In this document: positions 50,417 to 59,590 of the stretch, piece by piece
Layout: each line of letters starts with the position of its first letter
How positions within the stretch are numbered: position 1 is the stretch's first letter
Source: Rhizobium sp. NZLR1
GTDB lineage: Bacteria; Pseudomonadota; Alphaproteobacteria; Rhizobiales; Rhizobiaceae
Direction of reading: 5' to 3'
NCBI RefSeq assembly: GCF_017357385.1
Contig: NZ_CP071637.1
Location: 1-64,000 of the forward strand
Length of the DNA stretch: 64,000 nt
Program-made: the position numbers and the translations under genes
Notes under the pieces: generated by a model
Databases searched by the model: none
What the model saw: the letters and a program-made list of their open reading frames with translations, nothing else
What the model was told of the DNA's origin: nothing

Positions 50417-53395
50417 ATGATAAGCAGGGGTTCTGAATGGCGTCGGTGGGAGCCGCATATTCATGCGCCGGGCACGGTAATGAACAATCAGTTCAGCGGG
50501 CCGGCGGCATGGGAAGACTATCTAGCGGCGCTTGAAGCCGCAACGCCGGTCATCGAAGCCATTGCCGTTACGGACTACTACGTTACCGAGACGTATCAGC
50601 AGGTCTTGCAATACAAGGCCAGCGGGCGGCTTCCCGCCGCCCGTCTGATCTTTCCCAACGTCGAGCTTAGATTGGATGTCGCAACTGCCAAGGGCGGATT
50701 TGTGAACCTCCATCTTTTCGTCAGTCCGGAAGATGCCGATCATGTCGAGCAGCTGCAGCGCCTCCTGTCTCGCCTTCATTTTACTATGCAGCAGGACCGT
50801 TACGACTGCACCCGTGCCGATTTGATTCGCCTGGGCAAGAACGCGGATCCCGCAATAGTCGATGATCGCGCGGCGCTCGCCTATGGCGCCAATCAGTTCA
50901 AGGTCAATTTCCGGGAGCTTCGCGAAGTGTTCGCCGAGAGCGGATGGGCGAAGAAGAACATCGTGATAGCCGTTGCAGGCGGCGCAACTGACGGCACTTC
51001 CGGCGTCCGAGAAGCTGCGGACCAGACCATCCGGCGGGAGATCGAAGGCTTTGCGCATGTGATTTTCGCCAGCAGTCAGGCTCAGCGCGAGTTCTGGCTG
51101 GGCCAGCGGGATCTGGATGAGAAGGAAATACGCGCGCGGTATGGCGGCCTGAAACCCTGCCTTCATGGAAGCGACGCCCACAAGCTGGAGGATGTGGCGA
51201 GCCCGTTCGGTAACCGGTTCTCATGGATCAAGGGCGGCCTAGAATTCGACGCGCTGCGGCAAGCCTGCATCGATCCCCGCGGTCGAGCCCACGTGGGCGC
51301 CGAGCCGCCCAGCTCCGCGACGCCCTCCCAGGTTATCTCGGAAGTTCAGATAATCAACGCGCCCTGGCTGAAGACCACGACGATCCCGCTCAATCCGGGT
51401 CTTGTTGCGATCATCGGCGCTCGCGGTTCGGGCAAGACGGCGCTCGCAGACATGATCGCGGCCGGATGCGATTCCATATCCGATGAGGCCTGGGCGGCCG
51501 ATGAATGGGCAAACCCATCCTTCCTTGTTCGGGCACGACCAGTGATCGGTCGTGCCAAGGCGAAAATCAATTGGGCGGCAGGGGAGCCGACCACGCGGGC
51601 GCTGGACGGATCGGACGCCAATGGCTCAATGAGCTATCCACGTGCGCGTTATCTTTCGCAGCAGTTTGTTGAGGAACTTTGTTCGTCGAGCGGACTGACC
51701 GATGGGCTTTTGCGCGAGATCGAGCGCGTCATCTTCGAAGCCCATCCCGATCACGACCGGGATGGTGCCCTCGATTTTGCGGAGCTGCTAGAGCAACGCG
51801 CCTCCCGTCATCGCCTTGCCCGTGACCGGGAAGCGGAAGCCGTGTCCCAGATTTCCGAGCGTATCAGCATCGAGTTGGAGAAGGAGAAACTGGTCGCCAG
51901 TTACGAGGCGCAGGTTGCCCAGAAAAAAAAGCTCGTGGATGCCTATACGGCGGACCGAGCAAAGCTTGTTTCGGCGGGCAGTGAACAGCGTGCGCAGCGC
52001 CATACCGAGCTAGCCGGCGCGACCAATCAGATCAGGAGCACGTTGCGAAGGTTCACGAACCAGCGACAGACCTTCCTGGCTCTCCAGGACGAAGTGAAGG
52101 ATCTGCGCCGCAATCAGGCTCCTGAAGCTTTGCGACAGACCCAGGCGCGGCACACTCATAGCGGCATGTCGGAGGACGAATGGGCGGCCTTCACTCTCGA
52201 CTACAAAGGGACAGTGGACGACAATCTGAGCGGTTTCGTGAAGTGGGTCGACGGTAAGATCGCGGAACTGAAGGGGACGCCTCCCGCAGCCGGAGATGCC
52301 CACACGGCATATTTTGCCGATGATACCGATCTTGCGACGCTTTCGCAGGCTATGCTTGAAGCCGAGATGGCGCGGCTTGAAAAGCTGGTCAGCTCCGACA
52401 AGGAAACGCAGCGTCAGTACACCGCTCTCTCGGGTAGAATAGCGACCGAGACGGCCGGGATGCAAACGCTGGCGGGAAAGCTGGAGGACAGCAAGGGCGC
52501 GAAGGAGCGTGCGCGGGAACTTCAGACCCAGCGCGAAGAGGCGTATGGCAGGGCTGTAGACGCGCTTGTCGCCGAGCAGAGTGTTCTGCAAGACCTGTAT
52601 GGGCCGCTGATGGCACGCCTCGCCGCTGCGTCAGGCACGTTGAAGAAGCTGTCCTTCTCGGTCGCGCGTGTGGCGGATGTGCCCCAATGGGCGGAGCAGG
52701 CCGAAGAAGGGTTGATCGATCTTCGCAAGGGTGGCGCGTTCAAAGGCAAGGGAACGCTCCTGCAGAAAGCGAATGAGACGCTGAGGAAGGCCTGGGAGAC
52801 AGGTTCATCCGTTGAGGTGGTTGCGGCGATGGCCGAGTTCCGCCGCCGCTACCAGAAGGATCTGCTCGATCATTCGCCGGTCGCGCATACCGAGCAGGCC
52901 GAATTTCGTGCTTGGTCCAAAAAATTTGCTCAATGGCTCTTCAGCACCGATCACATCGATATTCACTATGGAATTGAGTATGACGGCGTGGATATCCGCA
53001 AGCTATCGCCGGGCACGCGCGGCATCGTCCTTCTGCTGCTTTATCTCGCGTTGGATGACGGCGACGGCCGTCCGCTCATCATCGATCAGCCGGAAGAGAA
53101 CCTCGATCCCAAGTCTGTTTTTGAGGAGCTTGTGGGCCTATTCATCGACGCGAAGTCCAATCGCCAGGTGATCATGGTCACCCACAATGCGAACCTCGTG
53201 ATCAACACGGATGCCGATCAAATCATCATCGCAGAATCGGGCCCGCATCCGCATGGCTCCTTGCCGCCAATCACCTATCAATCGGGCGGCCTGGAGAACG
53301 CGGCGATCCGAAAGGCGGTTTGCGACATTCTGGAAGGCGGCGAAGGTGCCTTTCAGGAACGCGCTCGACGGTTGCGGGTCAGGTTAGATAGATAG
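50417..53395 (+). CDS. TrlF-like PHP-AAA ATPase
   Basis: 992 residues from ATG at 50417 with GGCGGGAG upstream. The N-terminal PHP phosphoesterase domain has RRWEPHIHAPG (HxH at 14-16), AIAVTDYY (Asp near 53) and CLHGSDAHKLEDV (near 250). The ABC/SMC-type ATPase has Walker A IIGARGSGKTALAD (near 335-342), about 400 residues of coiled coil with repeated charged helices, and Walker B LIIDQPEENLDPKS with MVTHNANL (near 887-925). This architecture matches the TrlF family. Nucleotide- or nucleic-acid-acting PHP domains fused to SMC-like ATPases occur in defence and DNA-repair contexts. Confidence 0.85.
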   Translation: MISRGSEWRRWEPHIHAPGTVMNNQFSGPAAWEDYLAALEAATPVIEAIAVTDYYVTETYQQVLQYKASGRLPAARLIFPNVELRLDVATAKGGFVNLHLFVSPEDADHVEQLQRLLSRLHFTMQQDRYDCTRADLIRLGKNADPAIVDDRAALAYGANQFKVNFRELREVFAESGWAKKNIVIAVAGGATDGTSGVREAADQTIRREIEGFAHVIFASSQAQREFWLGQRDLDEKEIRARYGGLKPCLHGSDAHKLEDVASPFGNRFSWIKGGLEFDALRQACIDPRGRAHVGAEPPSSATPSQVISEVQIINAPWLKTTTIPLNPGLVAIIGARGSGKTALADMIAAGCDSISDEAWAADEWANPSFLVRARPVIGRAKAKINWAAGEPTTRALDGSDANGSMSYPRARYLSQQFVEELCSSSGLTDGLLREIERVIFEAHPDHDRDGALDFAELLEQRASRHRLARDREAEAVSQISERISIELEKEKLVASYEAQVAQKKKLVDAYTADRAKLVSAGSEQRAQRHTELAGATNQIRSTLRRFTNQRQTFLALQDEVKDLRRNQAPEALRQTQARHTHSGMSEDEWAAFTLDYKGTVDDNLSGFVKWVDGKIAELKGTPPAAGDAHTAYFADDTDLATLSQAMLEAEMARLEKLVSSDKETQRQYTALSGRIATETAGMQTLAGKLEDSKGAKERARELQTQREEAYGRAVDALVAEQSVLQDLYGPLMARLAAASGTLKKLSFSVARVADVPQWAEQAEEGLIDLRKGGAFKGKGTLLQKANETLRKAWETGSSVEVVAAMAEFRRRYQKDLLDHSPVAHTEQAEFRAWSKKFAQWLFSTDHIDIHYGIEYDGVDIRKLSPGTRGIVLLLLYLALDDGDGRPLIIDQPEENLDPKSVFEELVGLFIDAKSNRQVIMVTHNANLVINTDADQIIIAESGPHPHGSLPPITYQSGGLENAAIRKAVCDILEGGEGAFQERARRLRVRLDR

Positions 53396-53477
53396 AGTTA
53401 CCTTATAGCAGCGACCAGCTTTTGAGTTCGAGCTCAGCTCTCAGGATTTTCTGGCAAGGAGTAGCAATTGATACCGA

Positions 53478-54649
53478 ATGATTTGCGTAATGGACCTCGT
53501 TGATCCGAGTTGGACCGCACCACGCGCCGGTCATGATTGGCGTGAGGAAGACATTCTTGCCGCGACGACGTGGTTGAAAAGTTTCGTGAAGCGCGATGAT
53601 TGGGAACGGCGGATGGAGAAGGTCCGATCCAATTACGACGCGGCTCGCGTGAATCTTCACGGAGGGCGTTTGGTCCCGCTGTTCGATGAGCGAGACGCAA
53701 TCGCGTGGCTGATTTTTCAGGCCGAGGATTTTGCACGCAGCGGCTACATTGGGACCCTCTAGAGACCGCCAAGATTGCGCCGGTTCTTACCCGCCTTGGA
53801 GAGGATCTCAGCATCGTTAAATCGATCGGTCACGTCGAAAAACGTGCTGAGAGGTTGATGACGAGCGAATCGAGGCAACCAGAGAGCGGTCTCTTTGAAT
53901 TGTTGGTTGCGCTAGCTTATAAGCGGCGTCAGTGGCCCACAGTGGATTTTCTCGATGAAACGCCGGGTCGAGGAAAGACGCCAGACCTTTTGGTTTCAAG
54001 ACCGAGGACCCAATGGGCTGTCGAGTGCAAGCGGCTCCGGCCGGCAGCTTACTCTGTTCGCGAAAATGATCACGCTCGACGCCTGTCCCGAGGCGTTCAC
54101 GAAGTCAGCCTCGAGCATTCGCGATCAATCCGGATGCAGGTCATATTCCATCACGAACTATCGTTGCTGCCAGACGACTATTTAAAAAAGCGCGCACTAG
54201 CGTTTATCGATAACCCGGAAGAGCGGCTATGGGTCGAGGAGGGCTCGGTTGGAATTATTGGCAATATCGACTGGCGGCTCATCCGGCATGTGATGAGGCG
54301 CGACTTCGTTTATTTTGGCTCCAGCAGGATGGTTGAGCTGCTTCTGGGCGAATACGACCACCAATTCTCTCACGACATGGCAGCTAAATGGCGATCCTGG
54401 GATCAGCGCTCGCTTTATGCAGATGCAGTCTATCAAGCTAGTGTCGTCAGCTGGCAAAGTAACAGTGACGAGGCTCTCCGCCAAAAAGCACGGCATTTCC
54501 GTTCCGTAATCGCAGGGGCAAACGCCCAGTTGCCAAGCGACTTGCCGGGAGCAATCCATGTCGGAATAGGCTCTATGGATGGCAACGTGATCGATGCTTT
54601 TAGGCATGTCCGTAATAGAAAGATGCTGAGAACATTCCAGCGGGTATGA
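53478..54649 (+). pseudogene. PD-(D/E)XK-like nuclease gene with a one-base frameshift
   Basis: Frame one (53478-53762) ends DAIAWLIFQAEDFARSGYIG then stops. The continuation in another frame, WDPLETAKIAPVLTRLGEDL, joins naturally if one T is restored at about 53749-53750 (giving GYIWDP). The second part, read to 54649, carries ESGLFELLVALAYKRRQWPT, TPGRGKTPDLLVSRPRTQWA and VECKRL, a PD...ECK motif of the PD-(D/E)XK superfamily. It lies 82 bases after the TrlF-like gene. A sequencing error cannot be excluded; otherwise the gene is newly broken. Confidence 0.7.
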
Positions 54650-54759
54650 TTCCGGAGCTCACGACGCGGCCCGATGAATCCTGGGCCACCGAATTGATCT
54701 GACGCTTCGGGAGGCAGATTATATAGGCGCGAAGAGGCCTGAAAGAACCGATTTCATCG

Positions 54760-56046
54760 GTGCCCCGGCCCGTGGACGTCAGCAACCTTAGACACAGTGG
54801 TCTTCTCTCGACCGAAGCCGGCATTGACACACTTATCGACCGCGGGATCTGCTCGACCAATGGCAGCGCCATGCGCCTTGCACAGCAAGCTTGCCGGGTG
54901 TCGCCCTATCCAGATCTCGAGAAGGGTCTCTATCTGTTCGAACACCGGCGGTGCTACGACGAGATCATCAGCTTCAGCAATGCTCTGTGCTACAAGGGGA
55001 AGCTGCGACCGCTGCGGGGAAAGGCACCAACGAACGCCAGCCTTCCAGCGCTTGGGTATCTGCACATAGATGGCCGTGCACTGACCGCGGGAAGCAGCCG
55101 CTGCAATCCGCTCGAGGCGCAAACGATTGCTGCTTGGCTTGCTGCCAACCGGGCTGGACTGGAAGCGCGCTATGGCAGGCCGTTGGAAAAGATTGTCGCC
55201 ATAGTAACTCCCTTTGGCCGACAGGTTCGCGAAATTCGGGAAGCCTGTGCCAACCGCAAGATCGTGGTCGAAGGACGCGAGGGCATGACCATCGGAACGG
55301 TCCATGTCTTGCAAGGCGCCGAACGACCCGTCGTGATCTTTTCGCCCGTCTATTCGAAACATGTAGACGGGGGGTTCATCGACGGCTCGCCCAGCATGCT
55401 GAACGTGATGGTCTCACGGGCAAAAGACAGTTGCCTAGTATTTGGCGATATGGATGTTATGGCGACAGCGAGAACGGGGTCGCCGAGGGCAATCGTCGCG
55501 GACTTCCTGCTCGCGTCAGAGGGGAACGCGCTCGAGTTTGCGGTCGAGCAGCGCGAGGACCTAAAGCAAGGCGTTGGTCAGATTCAAATGCTGCGAGATG
55601 CAGCTGGCCATGATGCGTTCCTGCTGGATGCGCTGTCCGGCGCTGGCCGACGCTACACCATCGTCAGCCCGTGGGTGATCGCATCTACAATGGAGCGTGT
55701 TGGGCTGCTGGCCGCATTCGAAGCGGCGGTTGTGCGCGGCGCTGAGATCGACGTATTCGCTGATCCACTTCTCAACATGGGCAAGGCTGCCGATGGCTTG
55801 ACCCAGATTGATGCCGTCGAGAAGGCCTTCTCAAGGATCGGAGTTAGGCTGCACAAGCTTCCGAAGTTGCACAGCAAGATCGTGGCGATCGACAGCGACC
55901 TTCTTTGCATCGGGTCTTACAACTGGCTCAGCGCCGATCGTTATGGCCAATACGCGCGCCACGAAACGTCGTTTGTCTATCGAGGCCAGCATCTGGAGGA
56001 AGAGATCAGCACCATCGTCGGCAGCCTTCGGCGCAGAGAGGCGTAA
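54760..56046 (+). pseudogene. 5'-truncated SF1 helicase with C-terminal phospholipase D-type domain
   Basis: 428 residues remain. The N-terminal part is the second RecA-like domain of an Upf1/AAA_12-type SF1 helicase: LYLFEHRRCYDEIISFSNAL, IVAIVTPFGRQVREI, GTVHVLQGAERPVVIFSPVY and LNVMVSRAKDSCLVFGDMDV. The C-terminus carries one PLD motif, LHSKIVAIDSDLLCIGSYNW (HxK, four residues, D). The Walker A domain is missing upstream, where 54650-54759 is not coding in any frame continuous with it. Intact relatives are large ATPase-nuclease proteins; this one is probably inactive as a helicase. Confidence 0.75.
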
Positions 56047-56385
56047 TCGTTCGAGTGCGATCATAGGGCGAATTGTCCCCTGCGGCGCTGGTTAAAATTT
56101 GAGGGTTGTGAGTTCGTATCCGCTCAAGTGGTGATGCCGATCTGCTAGCGTATTGTCAGCGGAAACGGATGTTCCACTAGCTACTGGCCTGAAGTAGATG
56201 AGGGTGGGTGTCGTCTGCCGCGTCTCGTTCTAACCAACCGTGAACAGCGAATAGGGGGCCGGGTATGGGTTGCCCTGCCGGTGGCCTCATTGAGGTGCCC
56301 CTCTTCAAAAAGACGACGACGGGCGATGTCTTTTTGAACGAGGTCAAAAATGGATCTCGGTTTGCGAAGAGGGCATTCAGCCCGC
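56047..56385. other. Gene-free stretch
   Basis: 340 bp with no convincing gene, repeat or hairpin. It separates the truncated helicase gene from a leftward secreted-protein gene. Confidence 0.35.
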
Positions 56386-57060
56386 CTAGCGCCACCAGCC
56401 CTTCTTCCGGGTCAGAATCCCTCTGGCCCCGGCACTGTACTTGATGCTGTCGTCTGAAGCTCGGGTCAGCGTCACGGTCACGATGCCCCCCATGCTCCAG
56501 TCGACGAAGGTGTAGGTGAGCTTATCGCCGCTGATCGCGCCGTTGGTGAACTTGACCGTGTGACTTCCAGAGACCGTTTGGCCGGTTGCTCGGCTGCCTT
56601 TGACATCGATTGTCAGCTCAACGTTTTCTTTGGGAGCTACCGTGCCGGTCCAGCGTCCTTCAAAGAACCTGGGGTTCATCCGTTCCTTTTTGAGCGCGGG
56701 CTTCCTTTCTGCTGGCCTGGCTTTATCAACGTACGCCGTGCAGCTTTCGACCTTGAAACTGCGGCTGGCAATCGGCGCAGCACCCTTTATCGACTGCAGT
56801 AGTTTGTTTCCGTCTTTAACTACTGTCTGATGCGGTGCGTTTTCGAAGATGTAAGCAATCTTTGAGCAGCTTGGTGCCGAGCTGTGTATCGTCACGTCAG
56901 CTGTGTGCTGGGGCTTCGCGTCCTTCGCATTTTTGACCGTAATCATCCCCTGGCAGGTGCCAGCCACCTTCGTAAAGTCGCATTCGGCTGCGGATGCTTG
57001 AGTTCCATACCAGGCAGCAGCGCTGGTGATAACAACGCTCGACAGGAAAATGCGGTTCAT
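56386..57060 (-). CDS. Secreted hypothetical protein, 224 residues
   Basis: MNRIFLSSVVITSAAAWYGT followed by QASAAECDF gives a Sec signal peptide. The mature protein has four cysteines (CDF, CQGMITV, SCSKIAY, SCTAYV), perhaps two disulphides, and a C-terminal beta-rich part: FFEGRWTGTVAPKENVELTI and GSHTVKFTNGAISGDKLTYT. No family recognised; the last part resembles small beta-sandwich domains of unknown function. Confidence 0.65.
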   Translation of the reverse strand: MNRIFLSSVVITSAAAWYGTQASAAECDFTKVAGTCQGMITVKNAKDAKPQHTADVTIHSSAPSCSKIAYIFENAPHQTVVKDGNKLLQSIKGAAPIASRSFKVESCTAYVDKARPAERKPALKKERMNPRFFEGRWTGTVAPKENVELTIDVKGSRATGQTVSGSHTVKFTNGAISGDKLTYTFVDWSMGGIVTVTLTRASDDSIKYSAGARGILTRKKGWWR

Positions 57061-57625
57061 GGTCTCGTCCCTCGATTGCTGGACCTATGGCAGGGGCATT
57101 CACGCAGCCGGGATGGTAGCAAAGTCGGGCTAGGTGGTCACTATCCCAGGGCCGTAGCATACAGGGCGCAACGGCCGGTCAGGGTTCCTGACAACCGCCG
57201 CTGTATGATCCGCGCACTTCATCCGACGGATTTAACGACTAACGAGAACTGCTGCGCAACCCCTCCATATATTCATTCTGCCAATATCGCCTGCACCCCA
57301 AAATAGCTCACTGCGGCCAGTAGCAGCAATCAGACCTTCGCCTCAGGCAAATGACGGGGAGGATAAGGTTCCGGGGTGGGGGCGCTTTTACAATCGCTGT
57401 AAAGGCCGGCGATACTCGACTCCACCGCGCAAGAGCATCTGTTGCTGGCTTGCAACATTGGGTTGATTTCATCTCGCGTCCATTCGCGATTCTTTGCTTA
57501 GAATGTGAGAATTTAGTAGAAGAAGATACATCGGTGAATCCTGTGGGGTGAATATGTTCGGCTGGATATTGCCTGTTCTGCAAGTGGGTCCGTTCAAAAA
57601 ACAATATTTAGCCAGGGACCGAGAT
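57061..57625. other. Gene-free stretch upstream of the porin pseudogene
   Basis: About 565 bp. No gene is supported. A methionine-led extension of the porin frame starts at 57548 but adds non-family residues before the signal peptide. Divergent promoters for the secreted-protein gene and the former porin gene presumably lie here. Confidence 0.4.
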
Positions 57626-58629
57626 ATGGCATTGCATTTGATGCTGCTTGGATCGGTTGCGGCGCTTGTCGCTGCACCTAGCTTCGCTGCCGACGCCATT
57701 GTTGCCGCCGAGCCAGAAGCGGTCGAGTATGTTCGCGTCTGCGACGCGTACGGCACTGGATACTTTTATATCCCCGGCACCGAAACCTGCCTCAAAATCG
57801 GTGGTTACCTGCGCTTTGAGGTTTACGGTGGGCCAGATGAAAAAGGCACCTCTGACTGGAACGCTCGCACGCGAGCGCATGTTCAGTTTACGTCGAAGAG
57901 CGACACTGAATATGGTCCACTAACCGGCGTTATCGTTATGCGCAACAACGGCGACAACGCATCAACCGGTACCATGCTTGACTCGGCTTACATCGACATT
58001 GCCGGGCTGCGTGGTGGGATGATGACTTGAGCGGCGAGCCAGACGTCCTGTCGAGCTTCGAGACGCTGCATAATTCCATCCGATACCAATACGAGACCGG
58101 CGATTTCTATGCTGGCATTAGCGCCGATGAGTTGGAAGATGGCTACTACAAGCTTGGCGAGCAATCAAACAACGTCGGTATCGCATTCGGGATCGGGGAC
58201 AAGATCGGTAGTGTCAGTTATCAACTTACCGGTGGGTATGACACGGACAATGAAGAAGGCGCGATCCGCGGCATGATCTTCGCAGATCTTGGCCCTGGTA
58301 CTTTGGGTCTGGCAGGTGTGTGGGCCTCTGGGCCGAACTCCTACTATGCCCAATCAGAATGGACTGTTGCCGCCGAATACGCTTAGAAAATTACAGACAA
58401 ATGGTCAGTGACCCCTATGGGTCAATACTTCGGCAAATATGCCACCGACACAGACAATGGCGCTATTCCCGCATCATTCGATGGACTTGGCGATGCGTGG
58501 GAGGTCGGCGTTACCGTTGATTACCACATCGCTGAAAACCTCTATGCTAAGGGAACAGCCAAATATCTCGATGCGGAAGATGGTGAAGACGTGACAAGTG
58601 GCTTCTTCCGTTTGCAGCGCACATTCTAG
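57626..58629 (+). pseudogene. Porin (Omp2b/RopA family) pseudogene
   Basis: The signal peptide (MALHLMLLGSVAALVAAPSF, AADA) and mature start VEYVRVCDAYGTGYFYIPGT followed by ETCLKIGGYLRFEVY are those of rhizobial porins. Near 58015 the sequence jumps from DIAGLRGG to WDDDLSGEPDVLSSFETLHN in a shifted frame. This is consistent with loss of about 20 bases coding the usual VGYFYSW segment. At 58384-58386 a TAG replaces a sense codon in the middle of AAEYA-KITDKWSVTPMGQY. The C-terminus (FFRLQRTF) is intact. Two independent lesions show it is dead. Confidence 0.9.
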
Positions 58630-58790
58630 CCGACGCTGCTCCTTGACTGGCCTGGAGAGCCATACGCAGGCCGACTTCTCAATTGCACAGACCTCTGCCT
58701 GGCACGGACAAGCGCGACATTGTCTAATGGGCGACCGTCAATTTCCGACGCTATAGTCGCAAATAAAAGCTGGCCAATAACAGGCGTTTA

Positions 58791-58925
58791 GTGGTGCTTA
58801 GGACCAAGAGTGGTTTCCCGGCGGACTTCGGGTCAGCGATCGTGATCACATCTGCAATAAACAGATTGAACAAAGTACCATCTGAAACGACTCAGGTGAT
58901 TGTCGAAGCGATTGCTGATTTTTAG
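58791..58925 (+). CDS. Possible small protein or gene fragment, 44 residues
   Basis: A GTG-started frame reads VVLRTKSGFPADFGSAIVIT and then SAINRLNKVPSETTQVIVEA before stopping. The composition is protein-like, but no ribosome site or family is seen. The surrounding gap (58630-58934) has nothing else. It may be a remnant. Confidence 0.25.
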   Translation: MVLRTKSGFPADFGSAIVITSAINRLNKVPSETTQVIVEAIADF

Positions 58926-58934
58926 AACGTGCTT

Positions 58935-59291
58935 TCACAATTTGCCCAGGTCATGTGCCTGACCGGATGCTCGTAGTTCTTCCAGGGTCTTTCCGACACA
59001 ACTGCCACCGCCCTTGCCGCCGACTGCCTTGGCGTGACCGTCGAGCGAGATCGTTCCGGCAATACTGTCGGAGGCCACATAAGTCGCCAGGCCATCTTCC
59101 GTCACCCTGGAAAGGTAGAAGGCGTGGACCGTGGTCTTGTATTTGCACTGAATGACGATGGGGAATTTTCCAAAAGGGTCGTCAGCTGCATGAACGGTCG
59201 AGACACTAACTGTTTGAAGGGCGGCGGCGACGATCATCGCAGCCACTGTTCCAAGGTGTTTCCCTATACGCCGCTGTGCTAGATGAGTCAT
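58935..59291 (-). CDS. Secreted hypothetical protein, 118 residues
   Basis: A signal peptide (HLGTVAAMIVAAALQTVSVS, then TVHA before ADDPFG) precedes a short mature domain with FPIVIQCKYKTTVHAFYLSR and GTISLDGHAKAVGGKGGGSC, two cysteines. No family recognised. It is single and leftward. Confidence 0.6.
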   Translation of the reverse strand: MTHLAQRRIGKHLGTVAAMIVAAALQTVSVSTVHAADDPFGKFPIVIQCKYKTTVHAFYLSRVTEDGLATYVASDSIAGTISLDGHAKAVGGKGGGSCVGKTLEELRASGQAHDLGKL

Positions 59292-59371
59292 CGCTAGAAC
59301 CCCTGTTTGTTATTGTCTGACAGCGACGCGAGGCCGCTGACCGTAATTGCCGAACCTGACGTTGTCCCTGC

Positions 59372-59590
59372 TTACCTGCCTGCCTTCGCAGTAATGGCCT
59401 GGCTTATTTCAAATCGATATTCGTCGTTGCGAAGCGGCTTGATCGTGAGACGCATTGCCGCAATATTCTCGATCTGCAGGACGAGTTCGGCGCGCAGATC
59501 GTCAACGACATCGTAACAATCGTCGACATCAATGCTCGGCCCGACACGCCCTAGCCAGCTCGCATATGCCGCGCCGACGGTGCGCTTAAT
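59372..59590 (-). CDS. Possible small gene downstream of the TPR protein
   Basis: An open frame reads KRTVGAAYASWLGRVGPSID, VDDCYDVVDDLRAELVLQIE and NIAAMRLTIKPLRNDEYRFE to a TAA at 59372. The composition is clearly protein-like. However, the only starts are an ATT at 59590, overlapping the stop of the gene upstream, or a late ATG. It could be a translationally coupled gene or the tail of a lost one. Confidence 0.35.
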   Translation of the reverse strand: MKRTVGAAYASWLGRVGPSIDVDDCYDVVDDLRAELVLQIENIAAMRLTIKPLRNDEYRFEISQAITAKAGR

